From positions 79,261,228 through 79,325,227 of the forward strand of contig CM061068.1 of the NCBI GenBank assembly GCA_030762895.1: 64,000 nt of DNA. Reading direction: 5' to 3'. The DNA comes from Sophora flavescens. Its lineage: Eukaryota; Streptophyta; Magnoliopsida; Fabales; Fabaceae. Positions 18,333 to 30,558 of this stretch are shown piece by piece; within the stretch, counting starts at the first letter, position 1; each line of letters starts with the position of its first letter. Both the position numbers and the translations under genes were made by a program. The notes beneath the pieces are model-generated. The model saw nothing but the letters and a program-made list of their open reading frames with translations. It was not told where the DNA came from and did no database searches.

Positions 18333-18694
18333 GACCATCATTCAAATTCAAATATGGCCAATAATAGTCGTGACCTGATTGCTAGGAGCGTGAGATCCGG
18401 GATGCCTAATCATGAGGCTTTTATGGGTGAGACCCACATAGTTAATACTTTGGAGAATCATCGGGGAGTTAATGCTGGTCCCCAACAGCCAATTATTGCT
18501 GGCCCAATTTAGGAGATTAACAAGGCCCAAGCAGAAAAAAGACATCGTTTGGATGGGGAGGAAAACTGTGCCCATGCAGATCACGCATAAATCAACGTAC
18601 ATGAGATGGAAGTGAGTTATGTGGGTATGCCAATGGTAGTTACAGGTGGTGATTTTTTATTGGCAAACTCTGGTTCCCAGGCCTGCCAGAAGCC
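18333..18694 (+). pseudogene. LINE ORF1 C-terminal remnant
   Basis: An open but stop-containing stretch with the Glu-Lys-Arg-His-Arg-Leu type motif seen at the end of plant LINE ORF1 proteins, directly upstream of the endonuclease start. The N-terminal nucleic-acid-binding part is absent; the CACTA element abuts at 18329. Confidence 0.45.
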
Positions 18695-19260
18695 ATGAAT
18701 ATCATCAGTTGGAACTGTCGAGGACTGGGTAACCTGCGAGCAGTTCCTACACTAAGGGACCTCGTTCGGGATCACAATCCGGACGTTTTTTACTTTTTGA
18801 GACTTTAGTTCATGCTAATAAAATCGAGGAGATCAGGGTGAGTTTGGGTTATGAAAATTCTTTTGCTGTTGACCGTGTTGGGAGAAGCGGTGGGGTGGCT
18901 GTTATCTGGAGGCATCCTTTCTCTTGTCGTATTTTGAATTATTCTTCTAATTTCATTAATCTGGAGGTCACAGAAGTTGATAGAGATGTGAAGTGGAGAC
19001 TAACAGGTTTTTATGGATATCCTGAGAGGAGTAGGCGGAGAGATTCCTAGGAGCTAATTCGCAATCTTGCTTCTATGTCTTCTCTTCCTTGATGCATTAT
19101 CGGTGATTTTAATGACATGTTGGATTCCTCTTATAAGAAGGGTGGGGCAGAGCACCCTAGTTGGCTTTTCGTGGTTTTAGGGAGGTGGATCATGATTGTT
19201 CTCTTTTTGACCTCCCGCTGGCTGGTTATCACTATACCTGGAGCAGAAGGAGAGGCTCGG
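18695..19260 (+). pseudogene. LINE ORF2 apurinic endonuclease domain, 5' portion
   Basis: It starts at ATG 18695 with Ile-Ile-Ser-Trp-Asn-Cys-Arg-Gly-Leu-Gly, the classic plant LINE start. A Gly-Gly-Val-Ala-Val-Ile-Trp block is near 18890, Gly-Phe-Tyr-Gly near 19007, and the catalytic Gly-Asp-Phe-Asn near 19100. Frame changes and stops occur near 18805, 19048, 19092 and 19165. The Tyr-Thr-Trp-Ser-Arg-Arg-Arg-Gly-Ser block sits at 19235-19260, exactly at the element A insertion; the domain resumes at 28675. The enzyme nicks target DNA for target-primed reverse transcription. Confidence 0.85.
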
Positions 19261-20556
19261 TGATCCGCTGTCGCACACGGGTCAAAAAAAACGAGTGATT
19301 AAAAAACTGTAGTTAGGGCACGACAACTCGAGTATCGTATCTCAAGGACTCTTGGATTGTTATTAACCTACAAATCAGTTGGGGGGGGGGGGGTGTTAGA
19401 TTCAGTGAGAGGAGAATTGATTAAGAAAAGGTGCAATTAAGTGATTATCAATATGCTGAAACGATTAATCTGCTGTTTCGGTTTCCCAACTATCATTGAT
19501 TCACATAAATTCCACGCCCTAAGCGGATTCTAATCTCTTTTCGATTGTAGCAGCAATTAGACAAGCGCAATTGACACTACGAGATATATGTTCCTATTTC
19601 CGAATTAAGCAAACGGATTGAAGCTCTCGTGAATTAACCAAACACGATCAACACACGCGAATTAAGCAAACGCGATCAAGGTATAGGAACATAGAATCAT
19701 CGAAATTAATCAACACTTATTCTATACAACTTGAATTAAGCAAACAAGGCATATAGCATATTATTGAAAGAGACAAGTAAATTGATCGGGAATTATGGAA
19801 CCTCAAGTGTCGGCGGAAACCGATTACAGCGAACTAATCCCTGGTGATTAGTTCTCCATCACAAACATGATACAAAACCTTGGAATAGACTAAAAATAGT
19901 GAAAATTCTATCTATTTTGCGTCTGCCCTGGCGCCTTTTATAAATCAGGATTCGCGTCACGGTCATGATGGCCATCACGGCCAGGCCGTGGCGTATTCTG
20001 CCAAGGGCGCGCATTCAAATTCTAGTCTATCACGGCCGTGATGCCAATCACGGCCAGGCCGTGATGCTTTCTGACTTTGGGTGCTGATCTGTCACGGTCG
20101 TGACCTCCATCATGGCTAGGCCGTGATCAATTCTGTTCTTCAGGGTTCTCTCATCATGCCCGTGATGGGTATCACGGCTGGGCCGTGATGCTTTCTGACT
20201 TTCAGGGTCTTCTCATCACGCCCGTGATGGTCATCACGGCTGGGCCGTGATGCTCTCCGATCTTCATAGGTAGCTCATCACGGCCGTGACCAGTGTCACG
20301 GCCTGGCCGTGATGACTTCTGCTTTAGGAGTCCTTCCCTTTTTGCTCTACTTATTAACCTGAAAACATGAAATAGCAGTAAATACTTTATTTGACTCAAA
20401 ATTGACTAAAATGTCCTAAAACTACTTAAGAGACTCAAAATGTTGCTTGAGGGCAATTAAATCCAAATTCGGGCGAAAGCGAGATCAAACTCGAGTAATT
20501 AGTGCAAAAGCCATGGTCTTACTAGTTATAAAACTAGACCAGCCAGAGGCTTATCA
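19261..20556 (-). repeat. 3' LTR of element A
   Basis: 1296 bp. It contains a G-run near 19380, a TATA box (minus-strand TTTATAAAAGG, about 19937-19948) and, upstream of that in transcription sense, a tandem array of palindrome-bearing repeats. It differs from the 5' LTR by a few percent plus a deletion in the array. Confidence 0.92.
19958..20330 (-). repeat. Tandem palindromic minisatellite in the 3' LTR of element A
   Basis: About six units of roughly 60 bp. Each carries paired ATCACGG...CCGTGAT words (core CACGGCCGTGA) separated by a short spacer. It lies just upstream of the TATA box in transcription sense, that is, in U3. Confidence 0.85.
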
Positions 20557-21987
20557 AAATACCCCAAACTTAAACTTTGCTTGTCCCCAAGCAAACTAAA
20601 ACTCAAAAAGACTCAAACTTGGCAAGCTTAAAGGATTCAACCAATTTCGCACAAATTTCATGCAATTTTTATCAAAACAATTTTTCTTCAATGTTCTCCC
20701 CTTTTGCAACAATGTAACCCCCACATTCATTTACTTTAAACAATTGAGAATTCCATCATTCATGCAATCAGTAATCTGAGTTGAGGATCCAAGTTACACA
20801 CAAAAGGGAGATCACCAATTTCAAACAATTGCCTTCCTCACAAAGGCATTTAACATTTCACTCATTCGCTCAATTTGTCTAGGCTATCAACTTTTCACTC
20901 AATTTCACATTTCAAGAGCACTTCCCATGAAATTGATTTTCATCTCAAACAAAGTTCCCACGAAAACATGCATGCAACATCAAAAGGTCTTTAAAAGGTT
21001 GTAATGGGGCCTGGCTAAATGTATGATATTCAAAGGTACTAGGCTTAAGTCCCTAGGAACTAAGAGAGCATGAGCATTTGACACAATGAACTTCCACTCA
21101 AATTCCTTTTTCCATTTTTCTTTTTGCTTTGGGTGACTACAGCCTTTTTTTCTTCTAATACCCTTTTTTGACATTTTGTTCTTTTCTTTTTTCTTTTTCT
21201 CTTTTTTTTTTTAGTTTCTTTTTTTTTTCTCAACCCAGAATGACATATCAGACCTTGTAGCCACCCTAAACTTACTTTCTTGCAACCCTTCTCTTGTTAA
21301 GCTTCCATGCTCTCCTAATCCTAAGATTGGGTTAACATGTTTTTTTTCTCTCCAGATTTTTGGCTTATAACATAGGCTCATCAAGAAACAATAGGCTTAT
21401 TAGGCTCAATGTAGCTAACTAGGAAACATGCATTAGGGATGGTTCTTTTAGGCCAAGTAGTTATTTCAAAGAAAATTGCCTAAATCATTTGATGCAACCA
21501 CATAAGCATGCAAATCATGAAGAGATTCAAGTAAATCCGGGAAAGTGCAACTTAAAAGTGATTCACACAATTAAAAACATGTTGGAGGCTCAAATCCTCA
21601 CCTGGACATTTTTCTCAAATTGTTTGACCGAGATTCAATCCCTAGTGTGTGCATCCCTTCACCCCAAACTTATCATAAATCATGCAATCATAATAGAATA
21701 TCTCAAAGTTTAATTTTCAATTTTTCACATGGGGATCAATTTCCAATTTTTAAAACTAGGGGGAAATCATCAACAGTCAACACATATCATGCAATCAATC
21801 TATACTAAATTTAATTAGAATCCATTAAGCTCACCGACACAAGACTCGCACACAAACGACTCAAAGCAACACAAACAAGGAAAACAAAACAATCGGTTCC
21901 CTCCCCCACACTTAAGACATACATTATCCTCAATGAAAGAACATAAATATAAAATAAGAGTGAGGGAAAGGAGAATGTGCTCCCTGA
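20557..21987 (-). other. Polypurine tract and 3' non-coding region of element A
   Basis: The polypurine tract AAGTTTGGGGTATTT (minus strand) touches the LTR at 20557-20571. The rest is non-coding but clearly homologous to 33782-35219 in element B and 57935-59380 in element E, so it is a family-specific untranslated region. T-rich near 21170-21230. Confidence 0.8.
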
Positions 21988-22401
21988 TCAAGTTGTGGTG
22001 TAGGTGGGCTCTCCCAAGGAGAGCACTTCAACGGTTGCATCTTCAGGAACCGAGCTCTCATGGAATAGCTTCAAGCGCTGCTCATTAACCTTAAAAACCT
22101 TGTTGCTACCTGCACTTTTTATTTCTACTGCACCATGAGGGAAAACATCAGTAACAATAAACGGGCCAATCCACTTGGATCGAAGTTTCCCAGCCATCAC
22201 TTTCAGGCGGGAATTAAACAATAAAACCTGTTGGCCCACAGAGAATTCCTTCCTAGAAATCATCTTATCATGGAAGTGCTTAGTTTTCTCTTTGTAAATT
22301 CGGGAGCTTTCATAGGCTTCTAACCTAAGCACTTCAAGCTGCTGTAATTGGAGTTTCCTCTCAATTCCTGCTTTTGACCACCCAATAAGCACGGTGCTCA
22401 A
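21988..22401 (-). pseudogene. pol: Element A integrase C-terminal region
   Basis: 137 codons matching the last part of the element E integrase frame (57520-57934). It contains Lys-Thr-Lys-x-Phe-His-Asp, Gly-Gln-Gln-Val-Leu-Leu-Phe-Asn-Ser and Lys-Trp-Ile-Gly-Pro-Phe, the conserved non-chromodomain C-terminal module of Athila integrases. A frameshift at about 22385-22400 separates it from the upstream integrase. The first few residues are out of register with the family. Confidence 0.85.
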
Positions 22402-22552
22402 TCTCTATAGGAAGATGGCATGCCTTACCGAACACAAGTCTATAGGGAGACATCCCTATTGGTGTCTTGAAAGCTGTTCTTTGAGCCCATAGTGCGTCTT
22501 CTAGACGGCGGCTCCAGTCCTTCCTATTTGGCTGCACCACTTTCTCTAAGAT

Positions 22553-24232
22553 CTATTTGATTTCTCTGTTAGAGATCTCAGCCTGCCCATTAGTTTGGGG
22601 ATGATATGCAGTGGAGATCATGTGCACAACTCCATACCTTCGGAGTAAAGCTTCCATGGTGCGGTTACAGAAATGAGTGCCTTGGTCACTTATGATAGCA
22701 CGAGGTATTCCGAACCTGCAGAAAATATTGGACCTGACAAAATTTACAACAACTCTAGAATCATTAGTCCTAGTGGGGACAACTTCCACCCACTTTGAAA
22801 CATAATCAACAGCAAGTAGAATATAGAGAAAACCAAAGGATACAGGGAAAGGACCCATAAAGTCAATTCCCCACACATCAAACACTTCACAGAAAAGCAT
22901 AGGTTGCTGAGGCATTTCATTCTTACGAGTGATGGCTGTACCTGCTGTCTGACACTCTTTACAAGTGCGGTAAACATCATAAGCATCTTTGAAAATGGTG
23001 GTCCAATAAAAACCTGAATCTAAGATTTTCCTTGCAGTCCTTTGTGGCCCAAAATGTCCCCCTACTTGAGAAGCATGAGAAAAATGCAGAATAGATTCAA
23101 TCTCATAGTCGGGGACACATCTCCTAATTTCCTGATCACTGCCAAATTTCCAAAGACTTGGATCATCCCAAACATAATATTTGGCATCACTCTTGAGTTT
23201 GTGAATTTGTGACCTACTTGCACCTGTCGAAAAAACACCAGCAACAAGATAGTTAATAATATCAGCAAACCAAGGAGTTACCCCATGTAACTGTAAAAGC
23301 TGCTCATCAGGAAAGTCATCTTGAATGGGAGAAGGATCTTCATCCCTTTCTATTCTGCTCAAGTGATCAGCCACTAAATTCTCAGCTCCACTCTTATCTT
23401 TAATCTCCACATTAAACTCTTGGAGCAACAACATCCACTGAATCAATCTCGGTTTTACTTCTGGTTTCTTTAACAAGTACTTTAAAGCTGCATGGTCAGT
23501 GAAAACAACAACCTTGGAACCTAGCAAATATGATCTGAATTTATCAAGAGCAAAAACAATAGCTACAAGTTCCTTTTCAGTAGTGGTGTAATTAGCCTGT
23601 GCAGCATCCAAAGTTCTAGAAGCATAATAAATCACATGGGCAGCCTTACCCACCCTTTGTGCAAGGACCGCCCCCACGGCATAGTTAGAGGCTTCACACA
23701 TAATCTCAAAAGGGAGGGTCCAATCAGGAGGCTGGATGATGGGGGTGGAGGTCAATGCCTTCTTCAAGAAATCAAACGCCTTTTTGCAGTTGTCATCAAA
23801 GTTGAAAATGACATCATTCTTCAACAAGTTTGACAGAGGAATAGCTATCTTGCTGAAATCCTTTATGAAGCGCCTGTAAAAACCTGCATGACCAAGAAAA
23901 GAGCGAATCTCGCGAACGCAAGATGGGCAAGGCAGTGTAGAAATCACCTCAATCTTAGCAGGATCTACTGCAATACCTTTTTCAGAAATGATATGCCCCA
24001 AAACAATTCCCTGTTCAACCATGAAATGACATTTTTCATAATTTAAAACAAGGTTAGTCTCAATGCATCTCTCCAAAACCAGATTCAAACTATGCAAGCA
24101 TGCATCAAATGAGGAACCATAAACAGTGAAATCATCCATAAACACTTCCATGCAATTCTCAATATATTCAGTGAAAATACTAATCATGCATCTCTGGAAT
24201 GTTCCAGGAGCATTGCAAAGACCAAATGACAT
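22553..24232 (-). pseudogene. pol: Element A RT (C-terminal), RNase H and integrase core
   Basis: 559 codons from a Met inside RT motif D/B (Met-Ser-Phe-Gly-Leu-Cys-Asn-Ala-Pro) to a TAG that replaces a Gln codon at 22553-22555. The YxDD-equivalent Phe-Met-Asp-Asp is intact (residues 30-33). In RNase H the usual Cys-Asp-Ala-Ser reads Cys-Glu-Ala-Ser (near residue 178), so a catalytic Asp is Glu. Phe-Thr-Asp-His is intact. The integrase HHCC domain (His-x3-His type, Cys-x2-Cys near residue 430) and the Asp, Asp and Glu core (Gly-Ile-Asp-Phe, Ser-Asp-Gln-Gly, Asn-Arg-Glu) are visible. Confidence 0.9.
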
Positions 24233-24280
24233 CCTCCTGTAAGCAAAAGTGCCGAAAGGGCACGTGAAAGTTGTCTTTTC

Positions 24281-26770
24281 TTAATCCTCTGGTGCAATGT
24301 GGATCTGGAAGTAACCTGAGAAACCACCAAGAAAACAATAGTGTGATTTACCAGCTAACCGTTCAAGCATCTGATCGATGAACGATAAAGGAAAGTGATC
24401 CTTTATAGTAGCCTGGTTCAATCTCCTGTAATCAATGCAAACTCTCCAGCTATTCTGAACTCTAGTGGGGACAAGTTCATTGCTTTCATTTTTTACCACT
24501 GTGAGTCCAGATTTCTTAGGTACAACTGGCATTGGACTCACCCAATTACTGTCAGAGATAGGGTATATAATACCCGCATGCAAGAGTTTTGTTACCTCCT
24601 TCTTCACAACATCAAGAATCAAGGGATTAAGCCGCCTTTGGGGATGCCTAACTGTTTTAGTCCCATCCTCTAACAGAATCCTGTGCATACACCTAGATGG
24701 GCTAATACCTGGTGTGTCGGCCAAAGTCCACCCAATCGCCTTCTTATGTTTCTTCAGAACCTGCAAGAGCTTAGTTTCCTGGTCAAAATCAAGGTTAGAG
24801 GAAATTATAACCGGAAGTTTTTCATTCCTCTCCAAATAAGCATATTTCAGATTTTCAGGAAGTGGCTTAAGCTCTAAGGAGGGTGGCTGCTCAATAGATG
24901 GTATGTTTGGGGCAACCGTGCCGTCAGGAACTTCAGCTGAATAAACAGCTTCATTTACACTATCACCCTGCAAGGCAGCATCAATCTCAGCACAAACAGC
25001 ACAAGGGTCAGTGTTAGTGCAATCAGCACATGAATAAACAACATCAAAACCAGAAACAGATGGAAAATCAGCAGCTGCAACCAAATCATCATAAGTGTCA
25101 TCAACAATTTCAGAGAGCAACTCTATTTGAAAAACATAGTGCTCTTCCAAGGGATGCTTCATAGCATCGAAAATATTGAATTTCGCAACAATGTCACCAA
25201 ATTCCATGGACACGGTTCCATCGTCAACATCAATCTTTGTCTTCGCCGTTTTCATGAATGGTCCACCCAAAATGATTGGTGATCTGCTTGAATTCGTTTC
25301 CCCTGCCATGTCCAGGATGTAAAAATCAGCAGGGAAAATCAGGCCATTGACTTGAACAAGCACATATTCTACTACTCCAATAGGGCGAGCATTGGTCCTG
25401 TTTGCCAACTGAATAGTAAGACTTGTATGCTCCAAAGGACCAAGATCAAGATTGCTGAAAACAGAAGTAGGCATGACATTAATAGAAGCTCCTAAATCCA
25501 ACATGCAATTGTCGAATTTACTATCCCCAATGGTACATGGAATAGCAAAAGTTCCCGGATCCTTGCATTTCTGTGGCATTGCCCGAGTGAGGGCTGAAAC
25601 AGTAACCTTGTCAGGTGCAGGCTTAGGTTGAATGAGGGCTAAAACATTTCGCCCCAAATTGACTCTCTCATTACCCTTCAACCTCCTCTTGTGTGTGCAC
25701 AAATCCTTTAGAAACTTTGCGTATTTCGGAACCTGCTTAATCGCATCAAGGAGCAGAATGTTTACTGCCACTTTTCTGAATACATCCAGAATCTCTCTCT
25801 CCTTGTCTTCCTCATCAATCTTTTTATTTTTCAGCACTCTTTGCGGGAAGGGAATTGGTGTCACATACTCCTTTTCAGCCTCAACAACAACAGAAGGTTC
25901 AGGTGTTACCTCAACAACTTTTTTATTTTTAGGGGCTGGTTCTACAATCTTCCCGGATCTCAAGGTAATTGCACTCACATTAGGGTTTGGGACATTAGGA
26001 TTCACCACTGGTTGTGCAGGTAGTTGGTTCGATCCTTGAGCTTGCTGCATGGCATTCATCGAAGTGACAAGCTGTCCAATCTGTGTCTGAAAAGCATGAA
26101 TACTAGAATCCGTTCGTTGCTGAAACTGGAGATTGTTTGCAGCCATTTGCTTGACAAGGTCCTCTAGTGAAGGTCCGGAAGGTGTAGATGTAGTCACTTG
26201 GGGAGGATTCTGTGGTGGTAACATCAGGTGTTGTTGTGTGGATGAGTTTCCATACCGAAGGTTTGGATGGTTCCTCCAGTTGGGGTGGTACTTATTGGTG
26301 GAAAGGTCAGGAATGTTGTACCTGTTCTGATTGTTGCCTTGATTGTAAAGATTGGCTGCATATGCTTGAGGCAAATCAGTGACCGACTCATCCTTCAGAA
26401 TGGGACATGTATCGGTCAGGTGTTCAGGAGAAGTACAAATACCACACAACCTTGTTGTCTGAGTTTTATCCACTGCCAACTGCTTCACTAAAGAAGTAAG
26501 CTCATCAAGTCTAGTTTCAAGGGCCTTGTGGGAATAAGAAACATGGACCTCATTCACACCCCTTGTTTCGACAGAATTGTTCCTGGTTGTGAACTGTTGG
26601 GAGTTGAGTGACATGTTCTCAATCAATGACTTGGCGGCAGCTGGAGTCTTATCAACAAGTGCTCGCCCGTTAGCAACATCTAAAATGTTTCTGTCCATTG
26701 GTAGCAATCCCTCATAAAAGTACTGAATAAGCAGCTGCTCGGAAATTTGGTGCTGAGGACAACTGGACAC
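24281..26770 (-). pseudogene. gag-pol: Element A Gag C-terminus, protease and start of RT
   Basis: 829 codons. A CCHC knuckle (Cys-Gly-Ile-Cys-x4-His-x4-Cys) lies at about residue 107. A Gln/Asn-rich linker follows, then an Athila-type protease with Asp-Leu-Gly-Ala-Ser near residue 425, then a Cys4 cluster (Cys-x2-Cys-x5-Cys-x2-Cys, near 24990-25033) of unknown role, then RT from about residue 640. In RT motif A the usual Leu-Asp-Gly-Phe-Ser is Leu-Gly-Gly-Phe-Ser near residue 817, removing a catalytic Asp. The frame ends at a TAA (24281-24283) replacing one codon; RT continues in frame beyond it. Confidence 0.9.
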
Positions 26771-27309
26771 TAACTTCTTAAACTCTCCCAGTACTCGACC
26801 AATGATTCATTGCCTTGTCTAATGCCACATATCTCCTTTCTAATTAATGCAGCTCTGGAGGCAGGGAAGTATCTCTCTAGGAAGACTTTCTTCAAATCAT
26901 TCCAGGTTGTAACGGAATTCGGCTCAAGATAATACAACCAATCCTTCGCAGCACCTTGAAGTGAGAATGGGAAGGCTCTCAGCTTGATATGGTCTTTTGT
27001 TATTCCTTCAGGTCTCAAAGGTGTAGAGCAAGCGACCTGGAATTCTTTCAGATGCTTATGCGGATCCTCACCTGCAAGACCACTAAACCTTGGCAACAAG
27101 TGTATTAAACCATATTTCAATTCAAAAGGAGCAACAACATCAGCATATTCAATACAGAAACCATTGTAATTAACATCAGGAGCAACAAGCTGTCTTAGTG
27201 TTCTTTGATCAGCCATGTTATCACTATGTGTCGGTGAACTAATGTTAGCCTGAATTGCTCTACGGCGTGTGTGCAAAGTTCTCTCAATTTCAGGATCGAA
27301 ATCAAACAA
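26770..27309 (-). pseudogene. gag: Element A Gag N-terminal region
   Basis: 179 codons of retrotransposon Gag with the typical Athila core: Leu-Pro-Arg-Phe-Ser-Gly, Glu-Asp-Pro-His-Lys-His-Leu, Leu-Arg-Ala-Phe-Pro-Phe-Ser-Leu, Ala-Lys-Asp-Trp-Leu-Tyr and Phe-Leu-Glu-Arg-Tyr-Phe-Pro. The first in-frame ATG is at the Met-Ala-Asp-Gln block (27216); the region before it is open from a TTG. A frameshift near 26780 ends the frame just before the rest of Gag. Forms the virus-like particle. Confidence 0.88.
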
Positions 27310-27380
27310 GCCAGAACAACCAGACCTAGTAGCCAGAACTAATTCAGAAATTAATCAACAAATCTGTTAATAACAACAAG

Positions 27381-27400
27381 AGTCCCCGGCAACGACGCCA
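27381..27400 (-). other. Primer binding site of element A (tRNA-Asp)
   Basis: On the minus strand it reads TGGCG(T)CGTTGCCGGGGACT, one base different from the perfect tRNA-Asp complement seen in elements B and E. It lies four bases inside the 5' LTR boundary. Confidence 0.9.
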
Positions 27401-27404
27401 ATTT

Positions 27405-28669
27405 TGATCCGCTATCGCACACGGGTCAAAAAAAACGAGTGATTAAAAAACTGTAGTTAGGGCACGACAACTCGAGTATCGTATCTCAAGGACTCTTGGA
27501 TTGTTATTAACCTACGAATCAGTTTGGGGTGGGGGGGGGGGGTTAGATTCAGTGAGAGGAGAATTGATTAAGAAAAGGTGCAATTAAGTGATTATCAATA
27601 AGCTGAAACGATTAATCTGCTGTTTCGGTTTCACAACTATCATTGAATCACATAAATTCCATGCCCTAAGCGGATTCTAATCTCTTTTTTATTGTAGCAG
27701 CAATTAGACAAGCGCAATTGACACTACGAGATATATGTTCCTATTTCCGAATTAAGCAAACGGATTGAAGCTCTCGTGAATTAAGCAAACACGATCAACA
27801 CACGCGAATTAAGCAAACGCGATCAAGGTATAGGAACCTAGAATCATCGAAATTAATCAACACTTATTCTATACAACTTGAATTAAGCAAACAAGGCATG
27901 TAGCATAATATTGAAAGAGACAAGCAAATTGATCGGGAATTATGGAACCTCAAGTGTCGGAGGAAACCGATTACAGCGTACTAATCCCTGGTGATTAGTT
28001 CTCCATCACAAACTTGATACAAAACCTTGGAATAGACTAAAAATAGTGAAAATTCTATCTATTTTGCGTCTGCCCTGGAACCTTTTATAAATCAGGATTC
28101 GCGTCACGGCCGTGGCGTATTCTGCCATGGAAGCGCATTCAAATTCTAGTCTATCACGGCTGTGATGCCAATCACGGCCAGACCTTGATGCTTTCTGACT
28201 TTGGGTGCTGATCTGTCACGGTCGTGACCTCCATCACGGCTAGGCCGTGATCAATTCTGTTCTTCTGGGTTCTCTCATCACGCCCGTGATGGGTATCACG
28301 ACTGGGCCATGATGCTTTCTAAATTTTAGGGTCTTCTCATCACGCCCGTGATGGTCATCACGGCTGGGCCGTGATGCTCTCTGATCTTCATGGGTAACTC
28401 ATCACGGCCGTGACCAGTGTCACGACCTGACCGTGATGGCTTCTGCTTTAGGAGTCCTTCCCTTTTTGCTCTACTTATTAACCTGAAAACATGAAATAGC
28501 AGTAAATACTTTATTTGACTAAAATGTCCTAAAACTACTTAAGAGACTCAAAATGTTGCTTGAGGGCAATTAAATCCAAATTCGGGCGAAAACGAGATCA
28601 AACTCGAGTAATTAGTGCAAAAGTCATGGTCTTACTAGTTATAAAACTAGACCAACCAGAGGCTTGTCA
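27405..28669 (-). repeat. 5' LTR of element A
   Basis: 1265 bp, TG...CA. It is shorter than the partner LTR mainly because part of the palindromic array is missing near 28105. Confidence 0.92.
28095..28455 (-). repeat. Tandem palindromic minisatellite in the 5' LTR of element A
   Basis: Same 60-bp repeat type as in the other LTR, with one segment deleted and several palindromes decayed by C-to-T type changes. Confidence 0.8.
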
Positions 28670-28674
28670 CTCGG

Positions 28675-28955
28675 TTGTTATTATGGAAGAGAGAATTGAC
28701 AGGGCCATTGTTACTGGGGAGTGGATGGATCTTTTTCCTAATGCTATCCTTCGGAATTCTATAGCTTCCATTTCGGACAATTCTCCTATCCTTCTCCTAT
28801 CCTTCTCTACGTGACACGATCCATGCGAGCTGGGCCAGCAACCCATTGTTGTGTGTAGTTGAGAAGGTCAGTGGTTGTGCATCAGATATTGACCGTTGGG
28901 CCAAGTTTGTTAGACTTTAGTTTCGATCAGCAATTGGGCAATGTAAAAGAGAGAT
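28675..28955 (+). pseudogene. LINE ORF2 endonuclease, 3' portion
   Basis: It resumes directly after element A and its TSD copy. The Glu-Glu-Arg-Ile-Asp-Arg-Ala block followed by Trp is the conserved end of the LINE endonuclease, with the catalytic SDH-type region near 28775 changed. A short duplication of TCTCCTATCCT sits near 28783-28805, and frames change around 28810. Confidence 0.8.
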
Positions 28956-30558
28956 GGAATTCCTTAGAAGCTTGGAGGATGAGAAAGCTGACATGCGGTT
29001 CAATGAACAGAAAGACAAATTGGCAATGCTTCTTGTCCAAGAGGAAGCCTATTGGAAACAACGAGCTAAAACTTTTTGGTTACGTGATGGTGATGCTAAC
29101 ACAAAATATTTCCATGCCATTGCGTCTTCTAAAAAGAGGAGGAATTTAATTGCCAAATTGAGGAATGATTCTGATGTTGTGGTTGATTCTCAGGAGGGCC
29201 TTTGTGAGGTAGCTAAGGAGTATTTCTCTAATCTCTTTCAAGACCACCATAGTATTTATGATCCTGTTATTAGCGCAGTGAGCAACATACTCTCAGAGGA
29301 TGATAATGTTATGTTGATGAGGCCTTTTTGTATTGATGAATTCAAAGTAGCTATTTCTCATATGCATCCGGACAAAGCTCTAGGCCCGGATGGTATGAAT
29401 CCAGCTTTTTATCAGAAGTTTTGGGATATTTGTGGGGATGATATTTTCAAAGCTAGTTGTAACTGGTTGGAATCAGGTAATTTTCCTTTGAATCTTAATA
29501 ACACAAATATTGTTTTGATTCCTAAGGTTGATAGCCCTGATTCTATGAAAGATTTACGCCCTATTTCACTGTGTAATGTAGTTTATAAAATTCTTTCTAA
29601 AGTTCTTGCTAACCGTATGAAGAGAGTAATGTCTAAATGCATTGTAGAGGAGCAATCCACTTTCTTGGAGAGCAGATCTATCCTTGATAATGCTCTTATT
29701 GCCTCTGAAATTATCCACTACATGAAATGTAAAAGAAAGGGCAAGCGTGGTGAGATTGCTAAGAAAATTGATATTAGCAAGACCTGTGACAAAGTTGATT
29801 GGGGCTTTTTGAAGGAAATGATACTTAAGGTTGGCTTTAATCCCCGATGGGTTTCTTGGATTATGCTTTGTGTTACTTCAGTTAGATATTCTGTAATGGT
29901 TAATAATGATGTGGTGGGCCCTATTAATCCCTCAAGAGGTCTTAGACAAGGTGACCCTCTATCACCTTATCTTTTCCTTATTTGTGCCGAGGGTCTTTCT
30001 ACTCTTATCAAAAAAGCCGAAGCGAGAGGGGATATTCATGGGGTTAGAATTTGTAGAAATGCCATTTCTCATCTGTTATTTGTCGATGATTGTTTTCTCT
30101 TTTTTTTCTGGGCAAATCAAGAAGAGTGTGGCACCATGCAGAATGTCCTAAAATTTTATGAAGATGCCTCTGGACTTGGAGTAAATTTGTCCAAAACTGA
30201 AGTGTTCTTTAGTGCCAATGTCCCTAATGATATGCACAGTAGCTTAAGTGGTTTCTTGGATGTGAGGGAAGGAATGGGTCAAGGAAGATATTTGGGCCTG
30301 CCCTCAATAGTAGGCCGAAAGAAAAAAACAGTTTTCAATTTTATAAAAGATAGGGTGTGGTCAAAATTACATTCTTGGGAAAACAAAAAATTGTCTAAGG
30401 CTGGTAGAATGGTGCTCCTGAAGTCTGTAGTGGAATCCATCCCAGCTTATTGTATGAACATTTATTTACTGCCTCACTCTTTAACTGATGAGATTGAAAA
30501 AATGATGAACTCTTTCTGGTGGGGTTCGAACAGAGGGGAGAAAAAAGGAATAAACTAG
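28954..30558 (+). pseudogene. LINE ORF2 reverse transcriptase
   Basis: 534 codons ending in a TAG at 30556-30558 that replaces a Trp codon (the frame continues after it). RT motifs: Leu-Gly-Pro-Asp-Gly-Met near 29380, Leu-Arg-Pro-Ile-Ser-Leu-Cys-Asn near 29555, motif A Lys-Ile-Asp-Ile-Ser-Lys near 29765, Leu-Arg-Gln-Gly-Asp-Pro-Leu-Ser-Pro near 29942, and the catalytic box Phe-Val-Asp-Asp near 30080 (commonly Phe-Ala-Asp-Asp). This is the largest continuous LINE frame left. It performs target-primed reverse transcription. Confidence 0.92.

Larger units (their letters stand above)
19261..28669 (-). mobile_element. Athila-type Ty3/gypsy element A
   Basis: 9409 bp on the minus strand, with LTRs at 19261-20556 (3') and 27405-28669 (5'), TG...CA ends and TSD CTCGG (19256-19260 and 28670-28674). 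The primer site is complementary to tRNA-Asp; the polypurine tract abuts the 3' LTR. Gag, protease, RT, RNase H and integrase are present in that order with stops and frameshifts. There is no envelope-like ORF, but a long non-coding 3' region (20557-21987). Element E in the same window is the same family in opposite orientation. Confidence 0.93.
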
